From the NCBI GenBank assembly GCA_964486845.1, contig CAZAQY010000009.1, positions 11,223 through 75,222 on the forward strand: a stretch of DNA of 64,000 bases, written 5' to 3'. Origin of the DNA: Anammoximicrobium sp964486845. Its GTDB lineage: Bacteria; Planctomycetota; Planctomycetia; Pirellulales; Pirellulaceae. The position numbers and the translations under genes are program-made. Of the stretch, positions 10,101 to 18,491 are shown piece by piece. The notes beneath the pieces are model-generated. The model made no database searches and was not told the DNA's origin. It saw only the letters and a program-made list of their open reading frames with translations. How positions within the stretch are numbered: the first letter of the stretch is position 1; every line of letters begins with the position of its first letter.

Positions 10101-10437
10101 CCACGGGCACCGCCATGCTGAGCAAGTGGAGTTCCGGGTCGCTCATGAACCCGTACATCTGCCGCCCGCGCGAGCTGGAATTGTCCTTGCAATACAAATT
10201 GTCAAAAAAGGCGCGAAGCGGCAGACCGCGGGCCAGAAGCAGGGCGTTGTCCCGGTAGTGGCAATGCAGCCAATCGTCCTCGGTCAGATGCGGGGCCAGT
10301 GCTGCCGAAGCTTCATGACCGCCGCTGAAGAGCGTGAAAAACGCCTCACCGCGGTTCGTGATCTCCTGCTCGAGCTGATCGATCCGCCTGGCGGAAACCA
10401 TCGCTCGGTAGAGGGCCAACTGATGCTGTCGATCCAT
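7102..10437 (-). CDS. Fusion of 2-oxo acid dehydrogenase E1 alpha, E1 beta, a lipoyl domain and beta-ketoacyl synthase III
   Basis: An 1111-residue multi-domain enzyme. Residues about 1-310 are an E1 alpha subunit with the thiamine diphosphate motif GDG at 140-142 and NN at 169-170. Residues about 325-655 are an E1 beta subunit of the branched-chain/pyruvate dehydrogenase type. Residues about 680-750 form a biotinyl-lipoyl domain with the lysine to be modified at K714 (E-A-T-K-S). Residues about 788-1111 are a FabH-like ketosynthase with the full triad C911 (AACSGY), H1042 (IPHQAN) and N1069 (YGNTSS). There is no E2 acyltransferase core and no E3. The layout suggests oxidative decarboxylation of a 2-oxo acid, transfer of the acyl group to the lipoyl arm, then use as starter by the ketosynthase within one chain. 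The last step is inference. The ATG start is supported by the immediate onset of homology. Confidence 0.93.
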   Translation of the reverse strand: MDRQHQLALYRAMVSARRIDQLEQEITNRGEAFFTLFSGGHEASAALAPHLTEDDWLHCHYRDNALLLARGLPLRAFFDNLYCKDNSSSRGRQMYGFMSDPELHLLSMAVPVANNALQAVGVAAAVRDQPTAPIVYCGVGDGTTQQGEFLEACAEAVRRGLPVLFVVQNNRYAISTKTEGRTFYSLPDGPADRLFGVPIRFGDGRHVNRVYDLFGEVVAEMRRQRGPALVVLDMERLGSHTNADDHSIYRSADDIARGRQTGDPIPIFERWLLEQGWNEAELAEVRKQAETAVAQADEEAVAGADPETTFEAKRPLKVELTHPSRERRGTGDGLQLIMRDAIKEVLRDHLRKDDRVLLLGEDIEDPKGDVFGVTRGLSTQFPGRVINSALTESTILGTAMGRALAGQRPVAFIQFADFLPLGYNQLVSELAMLYWRTGGQWQAPVIVMAACGGYRPGLGPYHAQTYESVVAHMPGLDVFMPSTASDAAGLLNAAFESERPTVILYPKSMLNNPELTTSADVDRQFVPIGTARKVRAGRDITLVGWGNTVLLCSRVAAALETAGVEAEVLDLRCISPWDHAAVLASTEKTARLIVVHEDNQTCGLGGEILATVAQRTRVPVAMRRVTRPDTHIPCNFVNQMEVMPSFQRVLTTAAELLNLEISWIPPSKAEEGVHIVQAIGSGPSDDTVTVVELMVQPGQRVERGDLLASLEATKSVFELTSPASGVIEKVLVSPGDVVEIGAPMMRINTGQQAQRPKPVTQEQCGTPVLTRKTTTGTLHLPQQFKERRPFDVGVSSVATVTGSRVVTNSELLERGAIRHVPAMSADDIIRRTGIESRMWAQNGENAVNMAAQACWNVLDREGLILEDIDLVICSTTSPTKSTPSMACQVLNALSQDKSELMAQAYDINAACSGYLYAFQAGYDYLQSTPLGRVLVVTAEVLSPLLDPEDFDTTILFGDATSATVLYGEAHFDRARARLHRPELSAKGEDGSTLTVPLLHDGYIQMKGRRVFSEAVRLMVTSLNRACDREGLRVQDLSLVIPHQANQRIIDAIQSRIGVRVYSNIRKYGNTSSTSIPLCLSDVLPATKKGERLGLCAFGGGFTFGACILQSC

Positions 10438-11196
10438 TACTCGATCTCACCGAAGGCCATGCCCATCCGCGCTCAGTCCAGAAGACGATTGGGCATTCGC
10501 TCCTTCCCAGCGGCCAGAAAACCTGGAAACCGCCCATGTTAGGAGTTATCTGTCCAATTTGTTCCAGGCCTGCCTGCGGCCGCTAAACTGCCCAAAAAGC
10601 TGGAGCGGATAACGCGCACCCCAACCGCCGAAGGGGACTTGCATTCCAGTATCCCATCCCGCGAACCGGTCATTCTACGTTCTTCTCGCAAGAAGGGAAG
10701 ACGATAAGGAAGGCTACCTGAACCGTTAAATGCCATCTTTGACACGGCATTTATGAAGCGCAAATGGGTAGTCCCCGTGCGATTGTATGGAACGGATGAA
10801 GTTTTCCGGTCGCAACGATGCCAGAACCAGAATCGAACTCGATTGCCCAATGACTAGCTCCAATCCATTCCCAAAACCACCGATCAAAAAGGGTATGTTG
10901 GGTACTATGGAGAGTTTGAGTGGTTCTGTATAACATTAGGGTTCGCCGCCCATTTGATCCATCGAACGGTTCGCTCCGCGTGGGAATGGCTCGGCAGGTT
11001 GTAGGAACTTTTTCACTTCTGCCGCGTCAATTCGAATCGGGGGAATCGGTGAGCATGGGGCGACGTTCCATAATCTGTTTGCATTCGTGGAGCGCATAAC
11101 TAGTCTAAAGCAAGGTGCTTAGGATCGTTTTGCGGCCCATGCCAGCCGCCCTTGGGGGCAACACGCCAGCTCATTTTTCAAAGCGGGACATTAGCA
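10438..11196. other. Intergenic region without a recognised gene
   Basis: The 759 bases between the two divergent large genes contain only short frames without family resemblance. A perfect inverted repeat TAAATGCC / GGCATTTA lies at 10728-10735 and 10747-10754 with an 11-base loop and could be an operator or a small hairpin. A TATAAC near 10930 could be a -10 element for the downstream secreted protein, but it has no convincing -35. The region is somewhat richer in A and T than its surroundings, as expected for a long leader or promoter region. Confidence 0.5.
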
Positions 11197-14100
11197 ATGA
11201 TTCAGACACGCCGCAGTTCGCACAGTCGCCACCCGCGACAGAAGGCAAAGGATCGTCATGTCCGGACACAACGCCGAAATCTGCAGGCCGAGCGGCTCGA
11301 AGAGCGGACGTTGCTGGCTGCGAATCCCTTCCATAACGGCTTCTGGCCGGAGGATGTGGACAACAATCTCAGAGTCACCGCCGCGGACGTGCTGTACATC
11401 GTGAACCAGCTGAACCACAGCGGCAGCCGCGAAATGATCGCGCCGGGAGAGACACTGCCGGACATGGCGGATGTCCCGTACTTCACCGATGTCTCCGGCG
11501 ACGGGGTTCTGAGTCCGTTGGACGCGCTTCGCGTGGTCAACACGATCAACGGGGGCGAAGGCGAAGTGGCCCCCAGCGACGTGGTCAGGTTTCGCCTCGC
11601 ATCTACGGACGCCAGCGGCAACGCGCTCACCACGGTCTCGGTAGGCCAAACGTTCCAGTTGCGAGGCTACGTCCAGGACGTGCGATTTCAGACAGGCACG
11701 GACCCCGGAAGCACGACCCAGGGACTTCCGACCGGCGTTTTTGCCGCCTACATGGACATCTTGATGACCAATGCGAATTTGGCACAGATCCGCTACGGTG
11801 AGACCCAGGACCTGAAAATGGACGCAACGCACCCCGGAGGCGTCTACCCGCTGGGGACCTTCACTCTGACTTTCCGAGGGCAGACAACGACGCCGATCGC
11901 TTACCAGGCGACGAAAGAGTTGGATGCGGCGGCGATCAAGCAAGCCCTGGAGGCCCTGTCCACCATCGGCGCGGGCAACGTCGATGTCACCACGCTGCAA
12001 GGCGCGGACTTTGATGGCCGCTTTTTCATCCGATTCAAGGGCGCGCTGGGCGAGCAGGACCAGCCTCAGATCACCGTGCAAAGTTCGGGAATGCAGGGCA
12101 GCTATCAAGACGTAAACGATGATGACGGCGACGGGGACAGGACCGAGTACCTGCCGTTCACTCCGGTGCCGGTCGTCGTCGATAACTACATCCCCGTCAA
12201 TCCGACCACCGACGAACAGCAGAAGAACTTGTTCCGGAGTTCCTTCACGTTCCTAGACCCGTACCTGAACGGCCCCAGCGCCGTGGACGAACCCCTGGAG
12301 GTCGGACAGCCTCCCGGCAGCCGCAACCTCGGCGAAGTCGGTGCGTTTATCAACCGGTTCGATCTGAACAGCGGCGGGTACACGCCGAGAAGGGAATATC
12401 ACTTTTTTACTCTCGAGATCCGGGCCGTCGCTGCCGGGCAGGTCCAGTTCTCCGGCAACGCGGCCGATACCAGCAAGACGCTGGTCTTCTCGCTGCCCGG
12501 TGGCGGCGGTTCGCAAACGGAAGTGGATCCGGCCAACATCGGCTTTTACCAGGACCAGACGCTCAACCCGAGCAACCCGAATTCTCGCGCGCCGCTGACG
12601 GTCACAATTACTGCAGCCATTGCGGTGAACAACGATACCATCACGGTGAATGAAGACTCAGGGACAACGAGCATCCCCGTCTTGGACAACGACAACGTGA
12701 ATCCGAGTGTCGGGGGCGTCCCGCCTTTATCGCTGGTGCCCGGCGGCCTGGGCGCCGTCAATCCCGCCGGGGCGGGGACGGTCGCGATTTCGGGCAGTAA
12801 CGTGAACTTTACGCCCGCCAGCAACTTCAACGGTCAGGTCACCTTCACGTACCAGGCACGGGATGCCGCGAGCCCGGCCCACACCGGGACGGGCACGGTA
12901 ACCGTCAATGTGACGGCGGTGAACGACGCACCCGTCATCACGATCAGCCCGCTGCCCGGGCCGATCAACGAGGACGCAGGCGCCGTCCCGCTTCCGGCGG
13001 GGACCATCACCGTTGCGGATGTCGATGTGGGGGCCGGACTCCTGCAAGCCAGCATCGCCGTCACCGGCGGGACGCTGACCCTGAATAACAAGACCGGTCT
13101 GACCTTCACCACGGGCGACGGCGACGCGGACACCAACATGGTGTTCACCGGGACCCTGACGGCCCTGAACAACGCCGCCAATAACGCCACCTTCAACACC
13201 GCTCCGAACTTCAACGGCACGGCGACCGTGGCGATCACGGTGAACGATCAGGGCAACACGGGATCGGGGGGAGCGAAAAGCGACAGCAAGACGCTGTCCA
13301 TCACGGTCACCCCGATCAACGATCCCCCGGTGAACACGGTTCCCACGACGCCCCAGACGGTGATCGAGCAGGCGATCCTGACCTTCGCGCCGCCGATTTC
13401 CGTGACGGACGTCGAGGCGCTGGCGGAGAACAAACCTGTCCAGGTGAATCTGAGTGTCACCAACGGCAAGTTGAACTTGGGTGCGCAGACCGGTCTGACG
13501 AGCGTCACCGGCCTGGGGACGGGCGCGGTGTCGTTCCAGGGCACACTGGCCAACGTGAACGCTGCCCTGGTCACCTTGACCTACCAAGCCAACGCCTTCC
13601 CGCAAAACGACACGCTGACGGTCACGACGAGCGATCTGGGCGCCACTCCGTTGCCGGCGAAGACGCGCACGGACCAGGTGGCCATCACCGTCTTGCCCTC
13701 AACCAAACCCAGCGCGGTCTCCGACGCGGTTTCCGTCGCGGAGGACAGCGGCCCGACCACCGTGGATGTGCTGGCCAACGACATCGACGTGAACAGCCAG
13801 GTCGGGCCGACGAACCTGATCATCACCACAGCCAGCGATCCCGCACGCGGCACCGTGACCGTTGCCCCGGACGGCAAGAGCCTCACGTATCAGCCGGACC
13901 ACGACTTCTTTGGAAGCGACACCTTCACCTATACGATCGTCTCGACGCTGCCGAACCAGGGCGACGGCCCCAGCACGGCCGCGGTGCAAGTCACGGTGAA
14001 CGGGATCAACGACAGCCCGGCAATCACGATGGCGCCGACGGGCGTGACCACGCCCGAAGACACCGCCTTCATGTTCTCCGGGGCCAACAAGCTGGAAGTT

Positions 14101-16320
14101 GCCGATGTCGATGCCGACGCGGGCGGGGGCCTCAAGGTGACGCTCAGCGTATCCCACGGGACGCTCCATGCCCCCAGCGGCGCGGTTGTCATCACCGGGG
14201 CGAACACGCCAGCGCTCACGATCACCGGCCTGGTCGCCGCGGTCAACACGTCGCTGGCCGGCCTGACCTATACGCCGGCGAAGGACTATTTCGGCTCCGA
14301 CATGATGCAGTTCACGGTCGACGACATGGGTAATACGGGCGGCGGGAGTGCGCCCCGGACCGACACCCGGCCGGTCTCCATCACTGTCACCCCGGTCAAC
14401 GACGCCCCGACGATCAAGGCTCCCACCCAGGCAGCCACGCTCCAGGACCAGAACTATACGTTTGCGGCGGGCACGGCGAGCGAGATTTCCGTGAATGACG
14501 TGGACAGCGCTCAGTTGACGGTCGGACTCACGCTGGCCAACGGCGCGCAGCCCCCAGGCACCTTGATCGCCGGCACGCCGGCGGGAGTGACGGTGACGGG
14601 CAACAATACGGCGGCAGTGACCGTGACCGGTTCCGTCGCGGGCGTGAACGACGCGCTCAAGGCCCTGGTCTATGATCCGTCCAACGGTTACGAGGGAATG
14701 CCGACGCTGACCATCACCGCCACCGACGGTCAGGACGCAGCCCCGAATGCGGTCGTGCAGATCATTGTCAGCGGCATCAACGACCCGCCGGTGAATATTC
14801 TGCCGCAGGGCCCCGTTCAGGTGGCGGAGGACACGGACTTGTTCTTCAACGGCAACCTGCAGGTCAGCGATCCCGACGCCGGGCTCAGCAGTGTGGAAGT
14901 CACCTTGTCCGCTACGAACGGCACGCTGACTCCGGTGGCCAACCCCAACGTCACGGTGACCCCCATCGGGACCGGCTCGGTGAAACTGGCCGGTTCGATC
15001 CCCAACATCAACGCAGCCTTGAATGGCCTGAAGTACCGGCCCAATCAAGACTACAACGGCCCGGCACAGCTGGTCATCACCACCAGCGACAACGGTCACA
15101 CGGGCACCGGGGGGCCGAAGACCGACACCGACACGCTGGCGATCACCGTCACTCCCGTCAACGATCCGCCGGTGGCCAACGACGACGGCAGCCCCACCAA
15201 CCGCACGACGGTTTTGTGGAACACCACCAACAATCCCTTCGCCGTGTTGGTGAACGACAATACCGGCCCGGACACCGGCGAGACGCTGACCATCACCAAC
15301 GTGGACACCACCAACGCGCACGGCACGGTCACGATCCAGGGCGGTCAGTTGCTGTATACGCCCACCCCCGGCTATGTGGGCAACGCCGAAATCGTCTATA
15401 CCATCAACGATCGCGCCGATGGTTCCGGGCTGACCGATACGGCCACCGTCTACATCACCGTCGTCGATTTCGTGCCCAGCGACGTGTCCGGTTATGTGTA
15501 CTTCGACTTCAACAACGACGGGATCAAGAATCCCGGCGAATGGGGCATCGGCGGCGTGCGCATGACCTTGGGCGGGACCGATGTCCAGGGCAATCCGGTC
15601 AATCTCGCCGCCTGGACGGATGAAACGGGATTCTACAAGTTCTCCAACGTGATGCCCTGCCAGACCGGCACCACGTACCTGCTGAGCCAACAGCAACCGG
15701 CCAGCATGATCGACGGCAAGGAGACGCTCGGCGATCAGGGCGGCACGATGGCCGGCAACGACCAGATGCGGATCTATCTGCCGCTGTTCGGATACGCCGG
15801 CGGTATCTTGGGAATGCACAACAATTTCGCCGAACTCGGCTTCCGCGCCGAATTCGCCGGCCTGGGGCTGTGGGACCTGGTGCATTCCGGAACCGGCGGA
15901 TCGTCCGGTGGCAACGGGGAGTTGCTGTTCGGGACGGATGCGCTTGGAAATCTATTGTGGTACATCAACCTGGGCGGCTGGAATGGCTATGTCCCCGGTC
16001 AGCAGTCCCCAACCAATCCGAACGCCTTCGCGCTCATCACGCACAACGGCAAACTGCCGCTGACGGACACGCGCGCCGCGACGGTCCGCGAAATCAACGC
16101 GGCCGACGAGGCGATCCGCAGCATGTACAGCCGCAACGGCGGCTGGGTAACGCGGATCACGGGCGAGGCGAACGATTTCGGACTGCCGATGTATCAGTCG
16201 GCTGCGGTGATCGAAGGCGAGGGTGAAGGAATCAGCGAAACGTCCGACGCCGAACTGCTGGCCGCCAACGCCGGCGCTTACGAAGCGGCGGTCGATGCGG
16301 TGCTGGCCGAAGTGGCCTGA
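11197..16320 (+). CDS. Large secreted protein with dockerin-like region, tandem cadherin/VCBS-type repeats and an SdrD B-like domain
   Basis: A 1707-residue extracellular protein. The N-terminus is basic and carries L-E-E-R-T-L-L-A-A at 34-42, the planctomycete extracellular sorting motif, instead of a classical signal peptide. Residues about 52-118 contain two dockerin-like calcium segments (D-x-D-N-N-L and D-V-S-G-D-G). The middle is a string of about eight beta-sandwich repeats of about 100 residues, each ending in a VNDAP/INDPP-type motif and many opening with EDS or EDT, as in tandem-95 / cadherin-like adhesins. Near residue 1430 an SdrD B-like domain (YVYFDFNNDGIKNPGEWGI) follows. The C-terminal 200 residues are less repetitive. 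The ATG at 11197 is preferred over an in-frame TTG at 11152. A strong terminator follows. A role in adhesion or matrix is inferred. Confidence 0.9.
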   Translation: MIQTRRSSHSRHPRQKAKDRHVRTQRRNLQAERLEERTLLAANPFHNGFWPEDVDNNLRVTAADVLYIVNQLNHSGSREMIAPGETLPDMADVPYFTDVSGDGVLSPLDALRVVNTINGGEGEVAPSDVVRFRLASTDASGNALTTVSVGQTFQLRGYVQDVRFQTGTDPGSTTQGLPTGVFAAYMDILMTNANLAQIRYGETQDLKMDATHPGGVYPLGTFTLTFRGQTTTPIAYQATKELDAAAIKQALEALSTIGAGNVDVTTLQGADFDGRFFIRFKGALGEQDQPQITVQSSGMQGSYQDVNDDDGDGDRTEYLPFTPVPVVVDNYIPVNPTTDEQQKNLFRSSFTFLDPYLNGPSAVDEPLEVGQPPGSRNLGEVGAFINRFDLNSGGYTPRREYHFFTLEIRAVAAGQVQFSGNAADTSKTLVFSLPGGGGSQTEVDPANIGFYQDQTLNPSNPNSRAPLTVTITAAIAVNNDTITVNEDSGTTSIPVLDNDNVNPSVGGVPPLSLVPGGLGAVNPAGAGTVAISGSNVNFTPASNFNGQVTFTYQARDAASPAHTGTGTVTVNVTAVNDAPVITISPLPGPINEDAGAVPLPAGTITVADVDVGAGLLQASIAVTGGTLTLNNKTGLTFTTGDGDADTNMVFTGTLTALNNAANNATFNTAPNFNGTATVAITVNDQGNTGSGGAKSDSKTLSITVTPINDPPVNTVPTTPQTVIEQAILTFAPPISVTDVEALAENKPVQVNLSVTNGKLNLGAQTGLTSVTGLGTGAVSFQGTLANVNAALVTLTYQANAFPQNDTLTVTTSDLGATPLPAKTRTDQVAITVLPSTKPSAVSDAVSVAEDSGPTTVDVLANDIDVNSQVGPTNLIITTASDPARGTVTVAPDGKSLTYQPDHDFFGSDTFTYTIVSTLPNQGDGPSTAAVQVTVNGINDSPAITMAPTGVTTPEDTAFMFSGANKLEVADVDADAGGGLKVTLSVSHGTLHAPSGAVVITGANTPALTITGLVAAVNTSLAGLTYTPAKDYFGSDMMQFTVDDMGNTGGGSAPRTDTRPVSITVTPVNDAPTIKAPTQAATLQDQNYTFAAGTASEISVNDVDSAQLTVGLTLANGAQPPGTLIAGTPAGVTVTGNNTAAVTVTGSVAGVNDALKALVYDPSNGYEGMPTLTITATDGQDAAPNAVVQIIVSGINDPPVNILPQGPVQVAEDTDLFFNGNLQVSDPDAGLSSVEVTLSATNGTLTPVANPNVTVTPIGTGSVKLAGSIPNINAALNGLKYRPNQDYNGPAQLVITTSDNGHTGTGGPKTDTDTLAITVTPVNDPPVANDDGSPTNRTTVLWNTTNNPFAVLVNDNTGPDTGETLTITNVDTTNAHGTVTIQGGQLLYTPTPGYVGNAEIVYTINDRADGSGLTDTATVYITVVDFVPSDVSGYVYFDFNNDGIKNPGEWGIGGVRMTLGGTDVQGNPVNLAAWTDETGFYKFSNVMPCQTGTTYLLSQQQPASMIDGKETLGDQGGTMAGNDQMRIYLPLFGYAGGILGMHNNFAELGFRAEFAGLGLWDLVHSGTGGSSGGNGELLFGTDALGNLLWYINLGGWNGYVPGQQSPTNPNAFALITHNGKLPLTDTRAATVREINAADEAIRSMYSRNGGWVTRITGEANDFGLPMYQSAAVIEGEGEGISETSDAELLAANAGAYEAAVDAVLAEVA

Positions 16321-16336
16321 GTCTTTCAGAAAACGC

Positions 16337-16376
16337 AGAAGCCCGGCTTTTTCGGAAAAGCCGGGCTTCTTTTTTT
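16337..16376 (+). terminator. Strong intrinsic terminator, probably used from both sides
   Basis: A perfect 15-base stem (arms 16337-16351 and 16356-16370, loop TCGG) is followed by seven T residues. It closes the large secreted protein gene, 16 bases after its stop. The convergent SDR gene ends 57 bases away and the hairpin read from that side is followed by a shorter T run, so it may terminate both. Confidence 0.92.
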
Positions 16377-16432
16377 CCGGAAGACCGCCTGCGCGAATCC
16401 TGACGATCGGGTCGCTGTCTCTCCGTTCGGCC

Positions 16433-17209
16433 TCAAAACACCCGGCTCAGCGCCCCGCCGTCGACAACCAGGCACGTGCCGGTGATGTAGCTGCCGGCCT
16501 CGCCGGCCAGCAGCAGCGCCGGTCCAACCAACTCCTCCGGCGTGCCCCAGCGCCCGACGGCCGTGCGGGCGGCCAGGCTGTCCTGCTGTTCCCGGCTCAG
16601 AATCGACATCGGCATGTCCGTGGCGATGGGGCCCGGAGCGATGCAGTTGACGGTGATCCCGAACGGTCCCAGGTCGAGGGCGCTGGCCTTGCTCATCGCG
16701 ATCAGCGCGGCCTTGGTGGCCGAGTAGGCGTTTCGCTTGGGGGTGCTGGCCAACGCCATGATGGACGAAATGTGAATCACGCGGCCCCAGCGGCGCTGCT
16801 TCATGCCGGGCACGACCGCGCGCGTCATCGCCATCACGTTATTCAGGTTCAACTCCACAAGGTACTGCCAGTCCTCGTCGCGAATCTCGTCGATCGCTTG
16901 AGGAACGTTCCAACCCGCGTTGTTGACCAGGATGTCGACCTTGCCCAGTCGCCGGGCCGCTTCCTCGGCCACCCGCCGGACTTCGTCGCGCACCGCCATG
17001 TCCGCGGCCAGGCATTCGACGCGTGCCCCGGTCTGCACACGGATCGCTTCGGCGGCGGCTTGCAGTGCGGCGTCATTGCGGCTGCACAGGAACAAGTCCG
17101 CCCCCGCCTGGGCAAACCCGCGTGCGATCGCGTGCCCAATGCCCTTGCTGCCTCCGGTCACCAACGCAGCGCGGCCCGTCAAATCGAAAGGTGTGTTCCT
17201 CAGGGACAT
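16433..17209 (-). CDS. Short-chain dehydrogenase/reductase
   Basis: A classical SDR of 258 residues. The cofactor motif is TGGSKGIG near the N-terminus, followed by VNNAG, the catalytic serine in HISSIMA, and the catalytic YSATK. The PG motif after the sixth strand is present (CIAPGPIATDM). These features fit a 3-oxoacyl-ACP-reductase or gluconate-5-dehydrogenase-like enzyme; the substrate cannot be decided. The frame extends upstream to 17284, but the ATG at 17209 has a GAGG site at proper spacing and starts exactly where family members start. It is convergent with the secreted repeat protein gene and divergent from the C39 peptidase gene. Confidence 0.92.
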   Translation of the reverse strand: MSLRNTPFDLTGRAALVTGGSKGIGHAIARGFAQAGADLFLCSRNDAALQAAAEAIRVQTGARVECLAADMAVRDEVRRVAEEAARRLGKVDILVNNAGWNVPQAIDEIRDEDWQYLVELNLNNVMAMTRAVVPGMKQRRWGRVIHISSIMALASTPKRNAYSATKAALIAMSKASALDLGPFGITVNCIAPGPIATDMPMSILSREQQDSLAARTAVGRWGTPEELVGPALLLAGEAGSYITGTCLVVDGGALSRVF

Positions 17210-17597
17210 GATTACCTCACAAGCCAAGTCGTGTAAGTCGATGATCGCGTGCTCAATATAACCCGAGCGTTGCAGTCCCTCCAAGCCGCGGTCCGATCCA
17301 GGACAACTCAGCCGGCCTAAAAAACCTCTGTAACATGCGCCCTGGCAAGGACTTACAGCAAGCCAATTGGGTCAGCGGATGGTATTTTCGCGAAGTCAAA
17401 CCCTTGACACTGCCCGCTCCCAGCCAGAGAATTGCCCGGTGATGAACCAAGACGGCGATGAGTCATGCCTTTAACGATCCCGCCGCCCGTGCTTCACATC
17501 GTTTGCCTTGAATAATGCTCGGCCCCCCTGGGCGTTCACGGGCTGCCATGCTGGCTGACGTGGACCCGAGACGCCTCGCTGACGGGGCCTAAGACCC
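17210..17597. other. Divergent intergenic region
   Basis: The 388 bases between the SDR and the C39-like peptidase gene hold no recognisable gene, repeat or convincing promoter. A TTGACA near 17403 lacks a matching -10 box at the proper distance. Confidence 0.4.
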
Positions 17598-18491
17598 ATG
17601 AGTCCTCGAAAGAATCGCCTTTTTGCCCCGCTGTGCGAATTGCAGTTGCCGAGTCATTGCGGACCGTGCAGCCTGTCGGGTTGTCTGTTCATCCTCGGCA
17701 TTTCGGCCACGCAAAGACAACTGGCGGCGGCCGCAGGCCGCCCCGTCAGCGTTTTCATTCACGGCGTGGATGAAGTCGGTTTGCGACGTGCGGCGCGAGC
17801 TTTCGGCGTCAAGTCCGAGTTCGTCCTCAGCCAGGAGCAGGACAAAGGCAAGGAATTCGCCCGCCGTCTGCGTGCCCATTTGCGCCGGGGCAATCCGGCC
17901 ATCCTGTTGTCCCGCCATTTCGAGCACTGGGTCGCCGCCATCGGTTATCTGGCCAAACAACGCAAGTTCATCATCGTCGACCCCAAGGAGAAACATGCGA
18001 TCTTCTTTCGTTGGTCGGAGGCCAAACTGCTGCGGAACGCTTGGAACGTGGCCAGCGGGCGGGACTCGTACGAGCCCAGTCAGTACTTCGCGATTCTGCT
18101 GAGCCGCCGGGACGGCGAGCCTCCCAAATGGAGAATCTCTGAGGCTTGGCTACGGCTGTGCGAACGCGGCTCGGCGGATACGGCCGAAGGGATGGCCAAC
18201 GATCTGGCCGAGATCGCGGCGCTGGCCAGTCCCGACGATCGGGAGATCGAGGAGGGACCTTACCTGGCCGAGTTTCTCGAAGAAAATGAAGAGCTGATCC
18301 TGGACGGGATCACGCACTGGGCCAGTGGCAACGGCGACCGGACGCGCGGTGACCTGCGGACCCTGTACCGCGACTATACAACGGTAGCCAGCTCCTCTGG
18401 CATTCGGCTCGCCCCGGACGTCGACCGCGTGTCGCTGGTGGCCCAGTTGACCGCAATTCTATCCAGCTACTGGTGGGGCGCTCACTTTTAG
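17598..18491 (+). CDS. C39-like cysteine peptidase (papain-like fold)
   Basis: A 297-residue protein with the catalytic elements of the C39 (double-glycine peptidase-like) family: Q16, C21 in H-C-G-P-C-S-L, H110 in FEHWVAA and D128 in IIVDPKE. Only about the first 150 residues are the peptidase fold. The C-terminal half is helical and acidic, with no recognised domain and no ABC or membrane segments, so this is not a bacteriocin exporter. There is no signal peptide. It overlaps the ATP-grasp gene tail-to-tail by 33 bases. Comparative work on ATP-grasp amidoligases has noted associations with papain-like peptidases, where the peptidase is thought to trim or reverse the ligated product. The partnership here is inferred from position. 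Confidence 0.78.
   Translation: MSPRKNRLFAPLCELQLPSHCGPCSLSGCLFILGISATQRQLAAAAGRPVSVFIHGVDEVGLRRAARAFGVKSEFVLSQEQDKGKEFARRLRAHLRRGNPAILLSRHFEHWVAAIGYLAKQRKFIIVDPKEKHAIFFRWSEAKLLRNAWNVASGRDSYEPSQYFAILLSRRDGEPPKWRISEAWLRLCERGSADTAEGMANDLAEIAALASPDDREIEEGPYLAEFLEENEELILDGITHWASGNGDRTRGDLRTLYRDYTTVASSSGIRLAPDVDRVSLVAQLTAILSSYWWGAHF

Noticed and set aside
7660..10542. A 960-residue open frame opposite the E1-KASIII fusion
   Set aside because: Arg/Gln/Asp/His-rich shadow of a well-supported enzyme; no motif of its own.
10728..10754. 8-base inverted repeat TAAATGCC/GGCATTTA as a terminator
   Set aside because: No T run follows on either strand and the loop is long; kept only as a possible operator.
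10539..10936. Small frames between the fusion enzyme and the secreted protein
   Set aside because: Short, overlapping on one strand, with no ribosome site or resemblance to a family.
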